36,242 nt of DNA from Nostoc linckia FACHB-104 (lineage in GTDB: Bacteria > Cyanobacteriota > Cyanobacteriia > Cyanobacteriales > Nostocaceae), in the NCBI RefSeq assembly GCF_014696615.1, contig NZ_JACJQJ010000082.1, positions 1 through 36,242 of the forward strand, in the 5' to 3' direction. Under the pieces are notes generated by a model. The model ran no database searches. It worked only from the letters and a program-made list of their open reading frames with translations, and was not told where the DNA came from. Position numbers and translations under genes: made by a program. Shown piece after piece: positions 5,671 through 14,563 of this stretch (the stretch's first letter is position 1; every line of letters starts with the position of its first letter).

Positions 5671-8607
5671 CTACTCCCGATCGACGGTAACAATCATCTC
5701 TGTTCCTTCTCCAGGTTGACTCCTAATCGTGAGTTGTGCGCCGATGCGCTCTGCCCGTTCACTCATGCCTAGTAAGCCAAAACCCTCAGAGGCTGGAATA
5801 CTTCCAACTCCAAAGCCCTGTCCATTGTCTTGCACGCGCAAGCAAACCCGATCGCGATCGTAGATTAGCTCCACTCGAATTTCATCAGCATTGGCGTGTC
5901 GAATCGCATTGGTTAAGGCTTCCTGCCCCATCCGCAGTAGATTACTCTCGACTTCAGTCGGCAGAGAATATACTGCACCCTCAATTTCATAATATAAAGT
6001 GGTATCCATTGCGGCAGTTCTGAGTTGAGCGACGAGACGATGTAGAGCGCTCTGTAGACTGCCTTCCTCCAAAAGCTGAGGACGGAGCGCTACTACCGAT
6101 CTCCGCGCTTCAACCAGTCCAGTTCGCGCCAATTCTTTGATCAGGTCTAGGTGTGCCTCAGTTGCTTCTAAATCATCCGTTAGCACCTGTTTTGCCGCTC
6201 CCACCTGAGCCAGAATGCCTGTAAACGCCTGAGCGAGTGTGTCGTGAATTTCACGCGCCATGCGGTTGCGTTCTTCCAAAATTGAGGCTGCTTCTGCTCG
6301 CTTTTGCAGCGTAATATCTCGCGCTATCCAAATCACCTGTTCGTGCCGAATCGGTGCAATGCGCGCTGAAAACCAGATTTCTCGTTCAGCTATCCACTGG
6401 CTGTATTCAACTGTGAGTACTTGTTGGGTTCTCAGCACCTGCTGAATGTAACTCAGGAATTCATCAGCTTGTTCCGTAGCATAGAGTTGATGCAGTGTTT
6501 TACCAATATACTCCTCCCTATGCAACTCTCCATATGACGGATTTCCTTTGATTGCGCCGATCACTTGCCCTTCAGCATTGAAGATACACAGCGGATCGGG
6601 AATGGCTGAAAAGAGCGCCCGTAGCTCTGCTTCAGAGGCTTGCAATGCTACTTCTGCCTGTTTGCGATCGCTAATATCCGCAAGCACCCCTTCGATGTAG
6701 TCATCGTCTGCATTCAGATAAGAAGAGAAAAGCCCCCAAAACACTGTCCCATCTCGTTTTCGCATCTGTGCTTCAAAGCTTCGCACTTCCCCATCCCGCT
6801 TCATCACCTCAATGCCTTGTTGGCGATCGCTGGGATTGACCCAATAGCCTATAGTGTGTTCAATCCCAATCATCTCTTGGGGTGAATCAAAACCAAACAG
6901 ATCGGCAAAGCGTTGATTGGCATTGAGAATTAATCCATCACAGGTGCGGGTTCGGTAGATGCCAACCTGCGAGTTTTCAAAGATAGTTCGGAACTTGGCT
7001 TCACTGCGTTGTAATGCCTCTTCTGCTTGTCTACGCTGGGTGGTGTCATTGCCAACCGATAAGATTTCAACGACATCTCCCTGTTCATTGAAGATGGCTT
7101 GATTTGACCAAACAACCCAAACTCGCCGACCGTCTCGACACAGGTTTTCACCCTCGCCTTGCGGGTACGATTGAGGATTACGAAGTAAATCATGGACAAA
7201 GGGTTTGACATCGCGTCCAGAGATTTCGATGTCTGGAATGATTGTTTCAAATAAGGTTCGCCCTAAAATCTGATGTTCTTCATAGCCAAGAAGCTTTACC
7301 CCATAATCGTTAATGTAGTGAATCCGTCCTTGCGGATCATAGCGAATGATAACGGAATTTGCGGTTTGGAGCAGGTTGCGATAATTTGCTTCACTTTGTC
7401 TCAATGCGGCTTCGGTTTGTTGACGTTCCGCGATCTCCTGCTGCAAAGCTTGAGTTTGCTCTTCTACCTTCCTTTCCAGTGTTTCGGAATAATCCGATAA
7501 CCGTTCATATAACCGAGCATTCTCCAGTGAAATTGCTGCCTGAGCAATCAACAGTTTAAGGACTTGTAAGCGATCGCTAGTAAACACTCCGGTACTGAAA
7601 TTGTTCTCCAGATAAAGTATGCCCATCAGCTGATTTTGCTTGAGAATGGGCATACACAGGAGCGATCGCGTTTGTTGGTTTTGAATATACCGATCAGTCA
7701 AAAAAGACGGTTCGCTGATTGCATTATCAAACACCAAAGTTTCAGATGTGCGTTCTACTGATTGGATGACGGAGACAGGAATTGTTGCACAGCTAGCAAC
7801 AGCGATCTTTTCCAGGTTACACTGTTTACTTCCACTGCACTGAGCCACAACAGTGAGCCGATCATCTTCCAGGAGAACCAGAGCGCCAGTTTCGGCTCCT
7901 GCATTTTCTATCACCACCTGCATCAACGTTGCAGTTAATTGATCGAGATGGATCATTTCTGAGATGGCTTGAGCCGCTTTCATCGCCGCACCCAAATCGA
8001 TCGCCGCAGTCGGATGACGGATCGTTTCATCGGTCACGATTGAATGTGATTGCCGAACTAGGTTGGTGTTGAGGAGTTGTGGATAGCGTTTTTCTAAATC
8101 TTTAACTTTAGCGGTTGCGCCCCAGCGATCGTAGCAATAGTGCGCCTCTTTCATGTAGGTTTGGGCAATTTTTGACCGACCTCGCGCCAAATAATGTTTT
8201 GCTGCTAATTCATAGGCGAGTGCTTCTTCCTGGATCAACTCATTTTCAGCAGCACCTGCGATCGCTCGCTCGTAAAACTCTTCAGCCTCAAAAAATTGCC
8301 CTAAGACTCGCGCTTTTTCTGCCTCGACTAGATGAAATTTATGTAGATAATTCATGGGAGCGTGTTCTGCCCATTTCTGCATCTTTTCTCGATTGATGTT
8401 AACACAATTGAGCCAAGCTACTTTTTGGCAGTTTGAAGCATCGAGCAGTAGGCTCAAAAGCGCCAGAGAGTAATACAAACAGAATACAGGTAAAACTGTT
8501 ATTGCTGTCACCTCTTCAAAATGTTGCCTTGCCACAACATCGGTTTGTACAGCTTGATGATATTCTCCAAATAGATAACACACTATAACTTTGTCTAGAT
8601 ACAGCAT
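5671..8607 (-). CDS. GAF-PAS sensor histidine kinase, likely truncated multi-kinase
   Basis: The protein has 978 residues. Residues 1-190 are a helical TPR-like region (YLARGRSKIAQTYMKEA), 205-365 a GAF domain, then a short coiled coil. Three PAS domains follow at about 405-530, 535-655 and 660-775. The HisKA_3 dimerisation helix carries the phospho-accepting His788 in REIHDTLAQ, and the HATPase domain begins near 890 (GQEALTNAIRHAN, DNGQGFG). The N-terminal region resembles the segment that follows the Ser/Thr kinase and AAA ATPase domains in giant cyanobacterial multi-kinases. Codons just before the ATG (EQALTHAIAIRDGT) still fit that family until a TAA near 8660, so the front of the gene appears lost. 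It is soluble, senses an unknown signal, and phosphorylates the adjacent response regulator. Confidence 0.9.
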   Translation of the reverse strand: MLYLDKVIVCYLFGEYHQAVQTDVVARQHFEEVTAITVLPVFCLYYSLALLSLLLDASNCQKVAWLNCVNINREKMQKWAEHAPMNYLHKFHLVEAEKARVLGQFFEAEEFYERAIAGAAENELIQEEALAYELAAKHYLARGRSKIAQTYMKEAHYCYDRWGATAKVKDLEKRYPQLLNTNLVRQSHSIVTDETIRHPTAAIDLGAAMKAAQAISEMIHLDQLTATLMQVVIENAGAETGALVLLEDDRLTVVAQCSGSKQCNLEKIAVASCATIPVSVIQSVERTSETLVFDNAISEPSFLTDRYIQNQQTRSLLCMPILKQNQLMGILYLENNFSTGVFTSDRLQVLKLLIAQAAISLENARLYERLSDYSETLERKVEEQTQALQQEIAERQQTEAALRQSEANYRNLLQTANSVIIRYDPQGRIHYINDYGVKLLGYEEHQILGRTLFETIIPDIEISGRDVKPFVHDLLRNPQSYPQGEGENLCRDGRRVWVVWSNQAIFNEQGDVVEILSVGNDTTQRRQAEEALQRSEAKFRTIFENSQVGIYRTRTCDGLILNANQRFADLFGFDSPQEMIGIEHTIGYWVNPSDRQQGIEVMKRDGEVRSFEAQMRKRDGTVFWGLFSSYLNADDDYIEGVLADISDRKQAEVALQASEAELRALFSAIPDPLCIFNAEGQVIGAIKGNPSYGELHREEYIGKTLHQLYATEQADEFLSYIQQVLRTQQVLTVEYSQWIAEREIWFSARIAPIRHEQVIWIARDITLQKRAEAASILEERNRMAREIHDTLAQAFTGILAQVGAAKQVLTDDLEATEAHLDLIKELARTGLVEARRSVVALRPQLLEEGSLQSALHRLVAQLRTAAMDTTLYYEIEGAVYSLPTEVESNLLRMGQEALTNAIRHANADEIRVELIYDRDRVCLRVQDNGQGFGVGSIPASEGFGLLGMSERAERIGAQLTIRSQPGEGTEMIVTVDRE

Positions 8608-8689
8608 TTGAATTGCAGTTCCGTCTCTAATTGCAATAGCGTGTGTTAAAGCCTGCTCTTATATTTGTGTCCATAATTTTCTCGTCCAA

Positions 8690-9463
8690 CTAACTACATT
8701 CACAGGGATACTGTCGCATCATCTGTTGCAAATCCACAGGCTCCCCTGAAGGTGTATAAACAACATTGCCAGACATTGCTGCAACTATCCTTTTGCTCTT
8801 TGCCCATTCATACCAAGCAATTACGTCTGCCGTCGCTGTGTTTTGAGGTTTTTTGCCTTCTTTACAAGCTGTGATAAAAACGCCAGTGGGTGAGTTGACT
8901 GATTGCCAAGTTTGGAGTGCTTCTTTGAGATATGCGATCGCCCCAGGCACATTTGCCCAATATTTCTTCACCACCCCCAAACATGGCTCTGGGTTTATTC
9001 GTAACCGCCGTAACTCTGTACAGACCTCAGCAATCTCGTGCTTGCTGGGCTTATCCGTACTTGAACTGACTTCAACTTCCGGCTCGGAATATTCCTCTTC
9101 ATGAGGGTCTATCTCACTCTTTGAGTTATCTTGTTCAATTTCATCAACAAAGCGAGTAATCTGAGGTTGCTCTGGTTGTGGTGCTTGGCAAACTGACTCA
9201 TATTCGCTTTCTTCTACTCCTTCATCCTTTACTTCCTCAACAGCAGTGTTGTTGTTTTTTAAAAGGTTTAAAGTAGTTTCAAATGTTGTCGGATTATTCG
9301 CACATCTTGTCGAAATATCTGGCACATCTGTGTCAATTTTTTCGCATCGTTGAGAATCGAGTAATTCTGTGAGCTTTTCCCGATTTAATTGATACTCACA
9401 AGCTGTATCCTTGGGAAATTTTTGAGCAGCCTGTTCCTTGATTAAATCATTAAAGTATTTCAC
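8690..9463 (-). CDS. Unrecognised acidic protein
   Basis: This is a 257-residue soluble protein that I cannot assign to a function. Residues 1-35 are helical. Residues 75-145 are strongly acidic and low in complexity (DEGVEESEYES, DPHEEEYSEPEVEV) and probably disordered. Residues 145-215 form a compact helical domain with ELRRLRINPEPCLGVVKKYW, GAIAYLKEALQTWQ and GVFITACKEGKKP. The C-terminus ends in cysteines (YPCECS). The layout (disordered acidic linker, then a small helical domain) recalls the C-terminal part of plasmid or phage replication accessory proteins, but this is only an impression. The start is a GTG at 9463 with a poor ribosome site, and no ATG lies nearby. It lies 82 nt upstream of the kinase gene. 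Confidence 0.6.
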   Translation of the reverse strand: MKYFNDLIKEQAAQKFPKDTACEYQLNREKLTELLDSQRCEKIDTDVPDISTRCANNPTTFETTLNLLKNNNTAVEEVKDEGVEESEYESVCQAPQPEQPQITRFVDEIEQDNSKSEIDPHEEEYSEPEVEVSSSTDKPSKHEIAEVCTELRRLRINPEPCLGVVKKYWANVPGAIAYLKEALQTWQSVNSPTGVFITACKEGKKPQNTATADVIAWYEWAKSKRIVAAMSGNVVYTPSGEPVDLQQMMRQYPCECS

Positions 9464-9534
9464 TGTCTAAACTGCCCCTTTCTTAAACCCCTACCCTTGA
9501 AAGTGCCCCCTTTCTCCCTCATCCTCCTTGTCTT

Positions 9535-10416
9535 CTAATCCCCAGTCCCTAACTGACAGCAAGGAACAATAGGCTTTTGACCAAACTCTTGTAAGCCAAC
9601 ATCTCCTAGCAATGTTTGCCAATCTGTGAGTAAGATTTGTGTTGCTGGTTGGCGGCGCATTTGGGCTAATAGAGTTATAGCGTCGTACCAGATGCCATTT
9701 TCAGCATAGAAAATAACTCGATCGCGATCGCCTAATTGCTGGGAGGGAAGATTATTGCTCAATTTGACTCGTTGAATCCAGCCGTTGACATTGACAGCTT
9801 GCGCTTCGCGATCGCAATTCATATTCAAAGTTAAATACCAATGGTAGTTTTTCCCTGGCTCTAATTTTACTGTTGATGGGAGAGTGAGAGCGATCGCTCC
9901 TGGTGTGTCGGTAACTGTGAAAGTTCCTTGATAAGTTTGCTGATAATTTCTTGGATCTGGATCGGTTTCGTCCCAGATTTCCAATTCGCCTACCTTGATA
10001 TCTTTTGGCTGATAAGGAACATAAAACCAAAGAGTAGGAGAAGCTTCCAAAGTTAATCCCCAAACATGGCTGATTCCTGACTCTGATTCTACAGATGGAA
10101 CTAAAGCCATGAGGCGTTCTTTAATTTCCAGCGCTGCACAACTATATCCGTCACGAGTTCCGCCGCCTTTGCGGTTTCCCGGTGCGCCTCGTGGTGACAG
10201 TGGCGGACGCTTAAACTGTATTGGGGAAGCAGTTGTGGGTCTAGGTTGAGGCTGCTGTGAGGAATTTTGCTTGATTGCGGATGCAGTTGAAGCCAGGATT
10301 TGTTGGCGATGTTGCAAAGGTTGGGCTTTTCCTTTGTTAGCAGCAGAACTCATCAGCGATAAAGCTAATGCTAAAGCAAGTCCCAGTTTCCAGCGATCAA
10401 ACTTAATCCCAGCCAC
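9535..10416 (-). CDS. DUF928 family exported protein
   Basis: The protein has about 293 residues. A hydrophobic stretch (LGLALALALSLMSSAA) near residues 11-27 is a likely signal peptide. A Pro/Gln-rich linker follows. The DUF928 domain begins with GAPGNRKGGGTRD and includes SCAAL, LTLEASPTLWFYVPY, GKNYHWYLTLNMNC and GIWYDAITLL, ending in a conserved-looking CCQ. DUF928 proteins are common in cyanobacteria, predicted to be periplasmic or surface-located, and of unknown function. I chose the GTG at 10416, six bases after GAGGAGG; a TTG at 10431 would bury that site in the coding sequence. It is the last gene of the CHAT-CHASE2 operon, 73 nt after it. Confidence 0.88.
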   Translation of the reverse strand: MAGIKFDRWKLGLALALALSLMSSAANKGKAQPLQHRQQILASTASAIKQNSSQQPQPRPTTASPIQFKRPPLSPRGAPGNRKGGGTRDGYSCAALEIKERLMALVPSVESESGISHVWGLTLEASPTLWFYVPYQPKDIKVGELEIWDETDPDPRNYQQTYQGTFTVTDTPGAIALTLPSTVKLEPGKNYHWYLTLNMNCDREAQAVNVNGWIQRVKLSNNLPSQQLGDRDRVIFYAENGIWYDAITLLAQMRRQPATQILLTDWQTLLGDVGLQEFGQKPIVPCCQLGTGD

Positions 10417-10489
10417 AATTTCCCTCCTCAACTTTATTCATGTTCAGTGTCGTTAATCATCCATGTTGTTGGGGTAAAGGGTGAAGAAT

Positions 10490-12814
10490 TTAACCTTTTG
10501 TCCTTAACCGCACCGTGTTGCTTGTGATGATGTAAGTGATCGCAACAGCAATTACTGAAGGAACCAAGGGCACACAAACGCCGATACTGAACAAAGACAA
10601 GCACAGGCTACCAAGAATGATTATGACTGAGGCGATCGCAATTCGCCGATAAACCAGCCCATGAAATACCCAGACGCATAAACCCCCCATAAGTGCCCAA
10701 CTCCCAATCCAAACTACATCTAATGTTTGGGGCCAAAACCGCAGTAAGGGGCGTTCTTGTTTGGCTATACTCAGCATTTGGCTCACCATTTGGGCGTGAA
10801 TCACTACACCAGGCATTTTCTTGTCAATTTCGTTACTAAAGGGAGTAGCAAAGCGATCGCCTACTGATTGAGCGACAACGCCAATCAACACAATCCTGTT
10901 TTTCACCCACTGGGGTTTAAAATCATTTTGGAGAACTTCTGTGAGCGTGACTTCCCTAGCGACTTTTGAGAAAGAACGATAACTGAGCAAGACTTGATGA
11001 CCGCGAGGGTCGATGTTGTGATAAAAGCCTGTATGCTTTTCTAAAGGTTGAAAAACGGTAGAGCCAAGCTGTAAATTCCCATCTGATGTTGCTTCTGGTT
11101 GAATACCTTCAGCATCGAGGTAACGTAAGGCTAATTCCGCACTGAAAGCATAAGCAGCTTGGCAAACTGAATCGCCTGGATTTAAATGCAACAAATAACG
11201 GCGCACTGTCCCATCGGGTTCAACTGCGATATCGCTAAAGCCGACATTCTCAGGGGGACTTGCTGGGGGTGAAGCAACTCCAAATTTGTTGGCTTTCGCT
11301 TCTGGGTGGCTGACTTCGCAGATTGTTACCAAGTTTGGGTTGTTTTTGATATGTGCAGCTAGCTGGCGATATCCTGGTTCTACAGGAAAATCGCGGTAGA
11401 TATCCAAGCCAATGGCTCTAGGTTGATGCGCCTGAAGTTTTTCGAGAGTTTGCAAAATGACGCGATCGCTTAGGGGATATTGTCGTTGCTGTTGAATATC
11501 TTGCTCTGTAACTTTTACAATCAGTAGACGCTCATCAATGCCGCGATCGCTTTGTAAGCGGGTCATCTGGTCAAAAGCCCACAATTCCACAGGCTGAAGT
11601 CCACCTAAAAAACGTACTGCCATGACTAAGCCAGTAGCTACCAAGCTTTTCACCAAGATATTTGGCAAATGCTGCCACTTCAGCCCAAAGCGATGTCGGT
11701 GCTTTTTCGGGCGTAAATCCTGCCAAGTCGGTGGCACTTCAGCCGGATTTTGATATATCATTGGTAACCAAGTAGCCCCAGGTAACTCCGTAAATTCCTC
11801 TAGGCGTTCTTGGGCATGGCGCACGGCGGTATATAAAGGTTGTCCGCCAGCATATTCTCGCAGAAATTCCTTGAGAAAGGATTGAGCGACGACATCGGGG
11901 ACAATCTCCTGCATGACAATAATAATCGGGACGTGTAAATCAGCTAACTGCTGGGCTAATCCCAATCCTTCACAGGAATTAAAAATGGCGATTTTTAAGC
12001 CTTTTTGCACTGCTTCTCGTAAAGCGTGTTTAAATTGGTCAGTTTCAATACTTTCCCTAGCGCTGAGACTAATTCGCCCCCTTTGTTCTATCGTTTGACT
12101 ATGCCCAGCAAAAAAGAAGATATCCCAGCCTTGAGTATCTCGTAGCTGGGCGATTAAATCTCGCGCTTGGGGTTGATGGTAGAAAACCGATTCTGTTTCC
12201 TGGAGATTTTCAATTGCTTGACGATCCGCAGCTAAATCTAGGTTTTGACTATCGCCAAAAATTGCCAACAACCGCACGCGATCACTTTGAGTTTGATGTT
12301 TGGCAATTTCCCAAGATTCATATTCTACCGGACTGTAGCTCACGCCGACATTGGGATAACTCGACAGCAAATCCCAGCTATGCCAAGGTAGTTTCCAGAG
12401 GATGGGATCTCTAGCTTTGATGGCTAACCGCAGCGTATCAGCTTGAGTAGCGAGTTCTTTGCTTAACCTTTCGCGGATTTTTTGCCATCCCAGTTCCCCG
12501 GAAGGTTGCAGCCATTCGTTAAGGTTAGCTTCCACCTGTCGCATTCTTTGCCAGCAGTCGTCTGTAATCTCCCTAGTAGCGCGATTTGTTGGTAGACTTT
12601 CTTCAATTTCCCACCCATCATTGCGAGCGATAGCGCTGAGACTACGAAAGGACTGTTGCCATAAAAAATACAAGCCTTCAATATCTGTATTAGCACCAAG
12701 TTTACCTTCAATTTCTCCCACAGGTGAACCGCCATCCTCTCTCAGTTCTAGGGATACTTCAAACCCTTGGTGAAAGTTTCCTCTGCCAATTTTTAGAACT
12801 GCTACCCTGGGCAT
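10490..12814 (-). CDS. CHAT-CHASE2 transmembrane sensor protease
   Basis: The 774-residue protein joins two domains. The N-terminal half ends in a CHAT (caspase HetF-associated) domain with the catalytic pair His238 (FFFAGHSQ) and Cys281 (IFNSCEGLG). A membrane helix near residue 388 leads into a CHASE2 sensor domain (DQMTRLQSDRGIDERLLIV, then RAIGLDIYRDFP) at about 405-690. Three membrane helices close the chain (about 690-762). CHASE2 is normally extracytoplasmic, so an outside signal may control a cytoplasmic caspase-like protease; this topology is known for the family but not tested here. The catalytic dyad is intact. The gene is third in the sigma-like/DUF1822/CHAT/DUF928 series. The substrate is unknown. 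Confidence 0.93.
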   Translation of the reverse strand: MPRVAVLKIGRGNFHQGFEVSLELREDGGSPVGEIEGKLGANTDIEGLYFLWQQSFRSLSAIARNDGWEIEESLPTNRATREITDDCWQRMRQVEANLNEWLQPSGELGWQKIRERLSKELATQADTLRLAIKARDPILWKLPWHSWDLLSSYPNVGVSYSPVEYESWEIAKHQTQSDRVRLLAIFGDSQNLDLAADRQAIENLQETESVFYHQPQARDLIAQLRDTQGWDIFFFAGHSQTIEQRGRISLSARESIETDQFKHALREAVQKGLKIAIFNSCEGLGLAQQLADLHVPIIIVMQEIVPDVVAQSFLKEFLREYAGGQPLYTAVRHAQERLEEFTELPGATWLPMIYQNPAEVPPTWQDLRPKKHRHRFGLKWQHLPNILVKSLVATGLVMAVRFLGGLQPVELWAFDQMTRLQSDRGIDERLLIVKVTEQDIQQQRQYPLSDRVILQTLEKLQAHQPRAIGLDIYRDFPVEPGYRQLAAHIKNNPNLVTICEVSHPEAKANKFGVASPPASPPENVGFSDIAVEPDGTVRRYLLHLNPGDSVCQAAYAFSAELALRYLDAEGIQPEATSDGNLQLGSTVFQPLEKHTGFYHNIDPRGHQVLLSYRSFSKVAREVTLTEVLQNDFKPQWVKNRIVLIGVVAQSVGDRFATPFSNEIDKKMPGVVIHAQMVSQMLSIAKQERPLLRFWPQTLDVVWIGSWALMGGLCVWVFHGLVYRRIAIASVIIILGSLCLSLFSIGVCVPLVPSVIAVAITYIITSNTVRLRTKG

Positions 12815-13114
12815 GGTTACTTACCGATTAATTGTTTCTCGCGCAAAGAAAAATATAAGTCAATAAAGTTCAGAGAAGATCACTTGTGGAAACAGCTAGC
12901 AGAATTGGGGGATTCTCCCCCAAACCCCCGATTGGGTGACGGTTGCGTCCCCCAAACCCCCTCCAAAATGATTGTTTTGTTGTCAATTTATTTTTTTAAC
13001 TGAACTGTATTGGAATATAAGTCGGTAAAGGGACAAAGGGGAAAGAGAAAGAAACGCCTTTTCCCTTTAACCTTTTCCCCATTACCCTTTCCCCATCAAT
13101 TTTTCGGCGGTTCG
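12815..13114. repeat. Intergenic spacer with pyrimidine/purine-rich low-complexity repeats
   Basis: This 300-base gap within the operon holds no gene. It has C-rich runs (CCCCCAAACCCCCGATT and CCCCCAAACCCCCTCC, 12919-12965) and an alternating purine and pyrimidine block at 13026-13098. Such repeats recur between genes of filamentous cyanobacteria. The spacing is large enough for a separate promoter for the CHAT-CHASE2 gene. Confidence 0.7.
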
Positions 13115-14554
13115 TTACCCCACAAACTCCTCACTCACCCTAACCTCATTTAACGTTACTTGCACCTGAAATTGGGTTCCTGGTGGCGGACTAAAGCCTA
13201 ACTGAAGAACTTTATCTTTTCCTTCACCTTGCTCATCGCTTCTTGTTTGGGCTTGCAAGCGAGTTTCCCCGCCAGAAATTACACTTAAAATGAGATTTGG
13301 TGGTAGCTTGTGTTGCTGGCTAATGGGTTGCACTTGTAGCCGCACGCCGATTTTATCCTCAGTTTTCGGTCGGATGGTGACAATTAGCGCGACTTTGCAA
13401 TCTCCTAGCTGCATTCCCAAATCAATTAGTCTGGCTCTACTAATACCAGCTTGGGGATGATGGGGAGCGATTTTACCTAAACTTAAAGCGGCTTCCCAAC
13501 GGGTTTCCTCATCGTTGGCGGTGTGTAACAATTCTATCAACGCTGCGATCGCTTCCGGATGACCAATGCCGATTTGTCCTAACACCCCGGCGGCTTGACA
13601 GCGTTCTTTTTCCGGGCGATTGGATTTGATCAGGCGAATTACGGGTGCGATCGCTTCCGCAGAAACGCTCATTTCTGCACTCCGCACTGCCCCTAATTCT
13701 GGTGGTGTTAAAAGCGCATCAACTGCTTGCCAGATTTCCGTAATTATGCTGTCTGCTTGCTGTAACCACTGCCGCAAGTTAACTGCTACATTTGCTGTTG
13801 GGGTTGTAGCTAACTGTAGGCGTTGCTGATATAGTTTTTGCCGCCACTGCTCGTCTACAATTAACGCTGCCCAATGTTCAAAAGGCACCGCCAGTCTGGG
13901 CGAATATACGGAAGGATTACTCAACTGGGTGCATAAATCCTCAGCTACTTGTGTTGATAACTGCGACGGTGCGGCTTGGGGGATAACATTCGACTGGGGA
14001 AGGAGTAGCATTTGGGTGATATCTTCCGCCAAAGCTTCCTGATGAATATAGTAAGTGCGATCGCTCTCATCATATATCCCCTGACTCTTGAGTTTTTGAT
14101 AGCTGACATATCCCCACAATCGCAGCCAAGATTGTTCAGGATTGCCTAAATTAATTTGCACAGCGAGGTAATAATCTTTGCGCCAGCTAGGAATATCAAC
14201 CCACTCGCAAGGAACAGCAAATTCTGCTAAATCGCTGGTGTCGCTAGGAATTAAAACTAAGCGAATTTCCCCTAAATCAATGGGAGTACCATTAACAAAT
14301 TCCCAGAGAGAATCCCACTTGGTAGCAGAGAAAATGCTGTTTTGATTGTTAGCTTGGGGATTATCTTCTGCTAACCAAGCCTCCAGCCAGGGAATAAAAG
14401 TTTTTAAGCACAAATAATTGAGATATGCTTGACAGCAAGCAGCAGCATTAGCGTGAGATTGGGATTGCTGCCAAGCTGCTTGTTGAAGCTCTTGTGATAA
14501 GGTCAACCAGAGCTGGTTAGGATAAATAGTGGCAAGTTTTCGCAAATTCAGCAT
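13115..14554 (-). CDS. DUF1822 family protein with HEAT-like repeats
   Basis: The 479-residue soluble protein starts with a DUF1822-type region (residues 1-250): helices around ELQQAAWQQSQ, a CCQAYLNYLCLKTFIPWLEAW stretch, and strands FAVPCEWVDIPSWRKDYYLA and WLRLWGYVSYQKLK. Residues 290-370 contain two HEAT-like repeats (AAGVLGQIGIGHPEAIAAL, then AALSLGKIAPHHPQ). A beta-rich C-terminal domain follows (VALIVTIRPKTEDKIG). DUF1822 is a cyanobacterial family of unknown function, often next to sigma-like and CHAT genes. It begins 9 nt after the sigma-like gene, so the two are co-translated. HEAT repeats usually bind proteins, so it may bridge the sigma-like protein and the CHAT protease; that is inference. 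Confidence 0.85.
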   Translation of the reverse strand: MLNLRKLATIYPNQLWLTLSQELQQAAWQQSQSHANAAACCQAYLNYLCLKTFIPWLEAWLAEDNPQANNQNSIFSATKWDSLWEFVNGTPIDLGEIRLVLIPSDTSDLAEFAVPCEWVDIPSWRKDYYLAVQINLGNPEQSWLRLWGYVSYQKLKSQGIYDESDRTYYIHQEALAEDITQMLLLPQSNVIPQAAPSQLSTQVAEDLCTQLSNPSVYSPRLAVPFEHWAALIVDEQWRQKLYQQRLQLATTPTANVAVNLRQWLQQADSIITEIWQAVDALLTPPELGAVRSAEMSVSAEAIAPVIRLIKSNRPEKERCQAAGVLGQIGIGHPEAIAALIELLHTANDEETRWEAALSLGKIAPHHPQAGISRARLIDLGMQLGDCKVALIVTIRPKTEDKIGVRLQVQPISQQHKLPPNLILSVISGGETRLQAQTRSDEQGEGKDKVLQLGFSPPPGTQFQVQVTLNEVRVSEEFVG

Positions 14555-14563
14555 ATTCTCTCC

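Noticed and set aside
5664-5693. Longer response-regulator start at TTG 5693
   Set aside because: It would overlap the kinase gene and the ATG at 5663 has a suitable site with the receiver domain beginning directly after.
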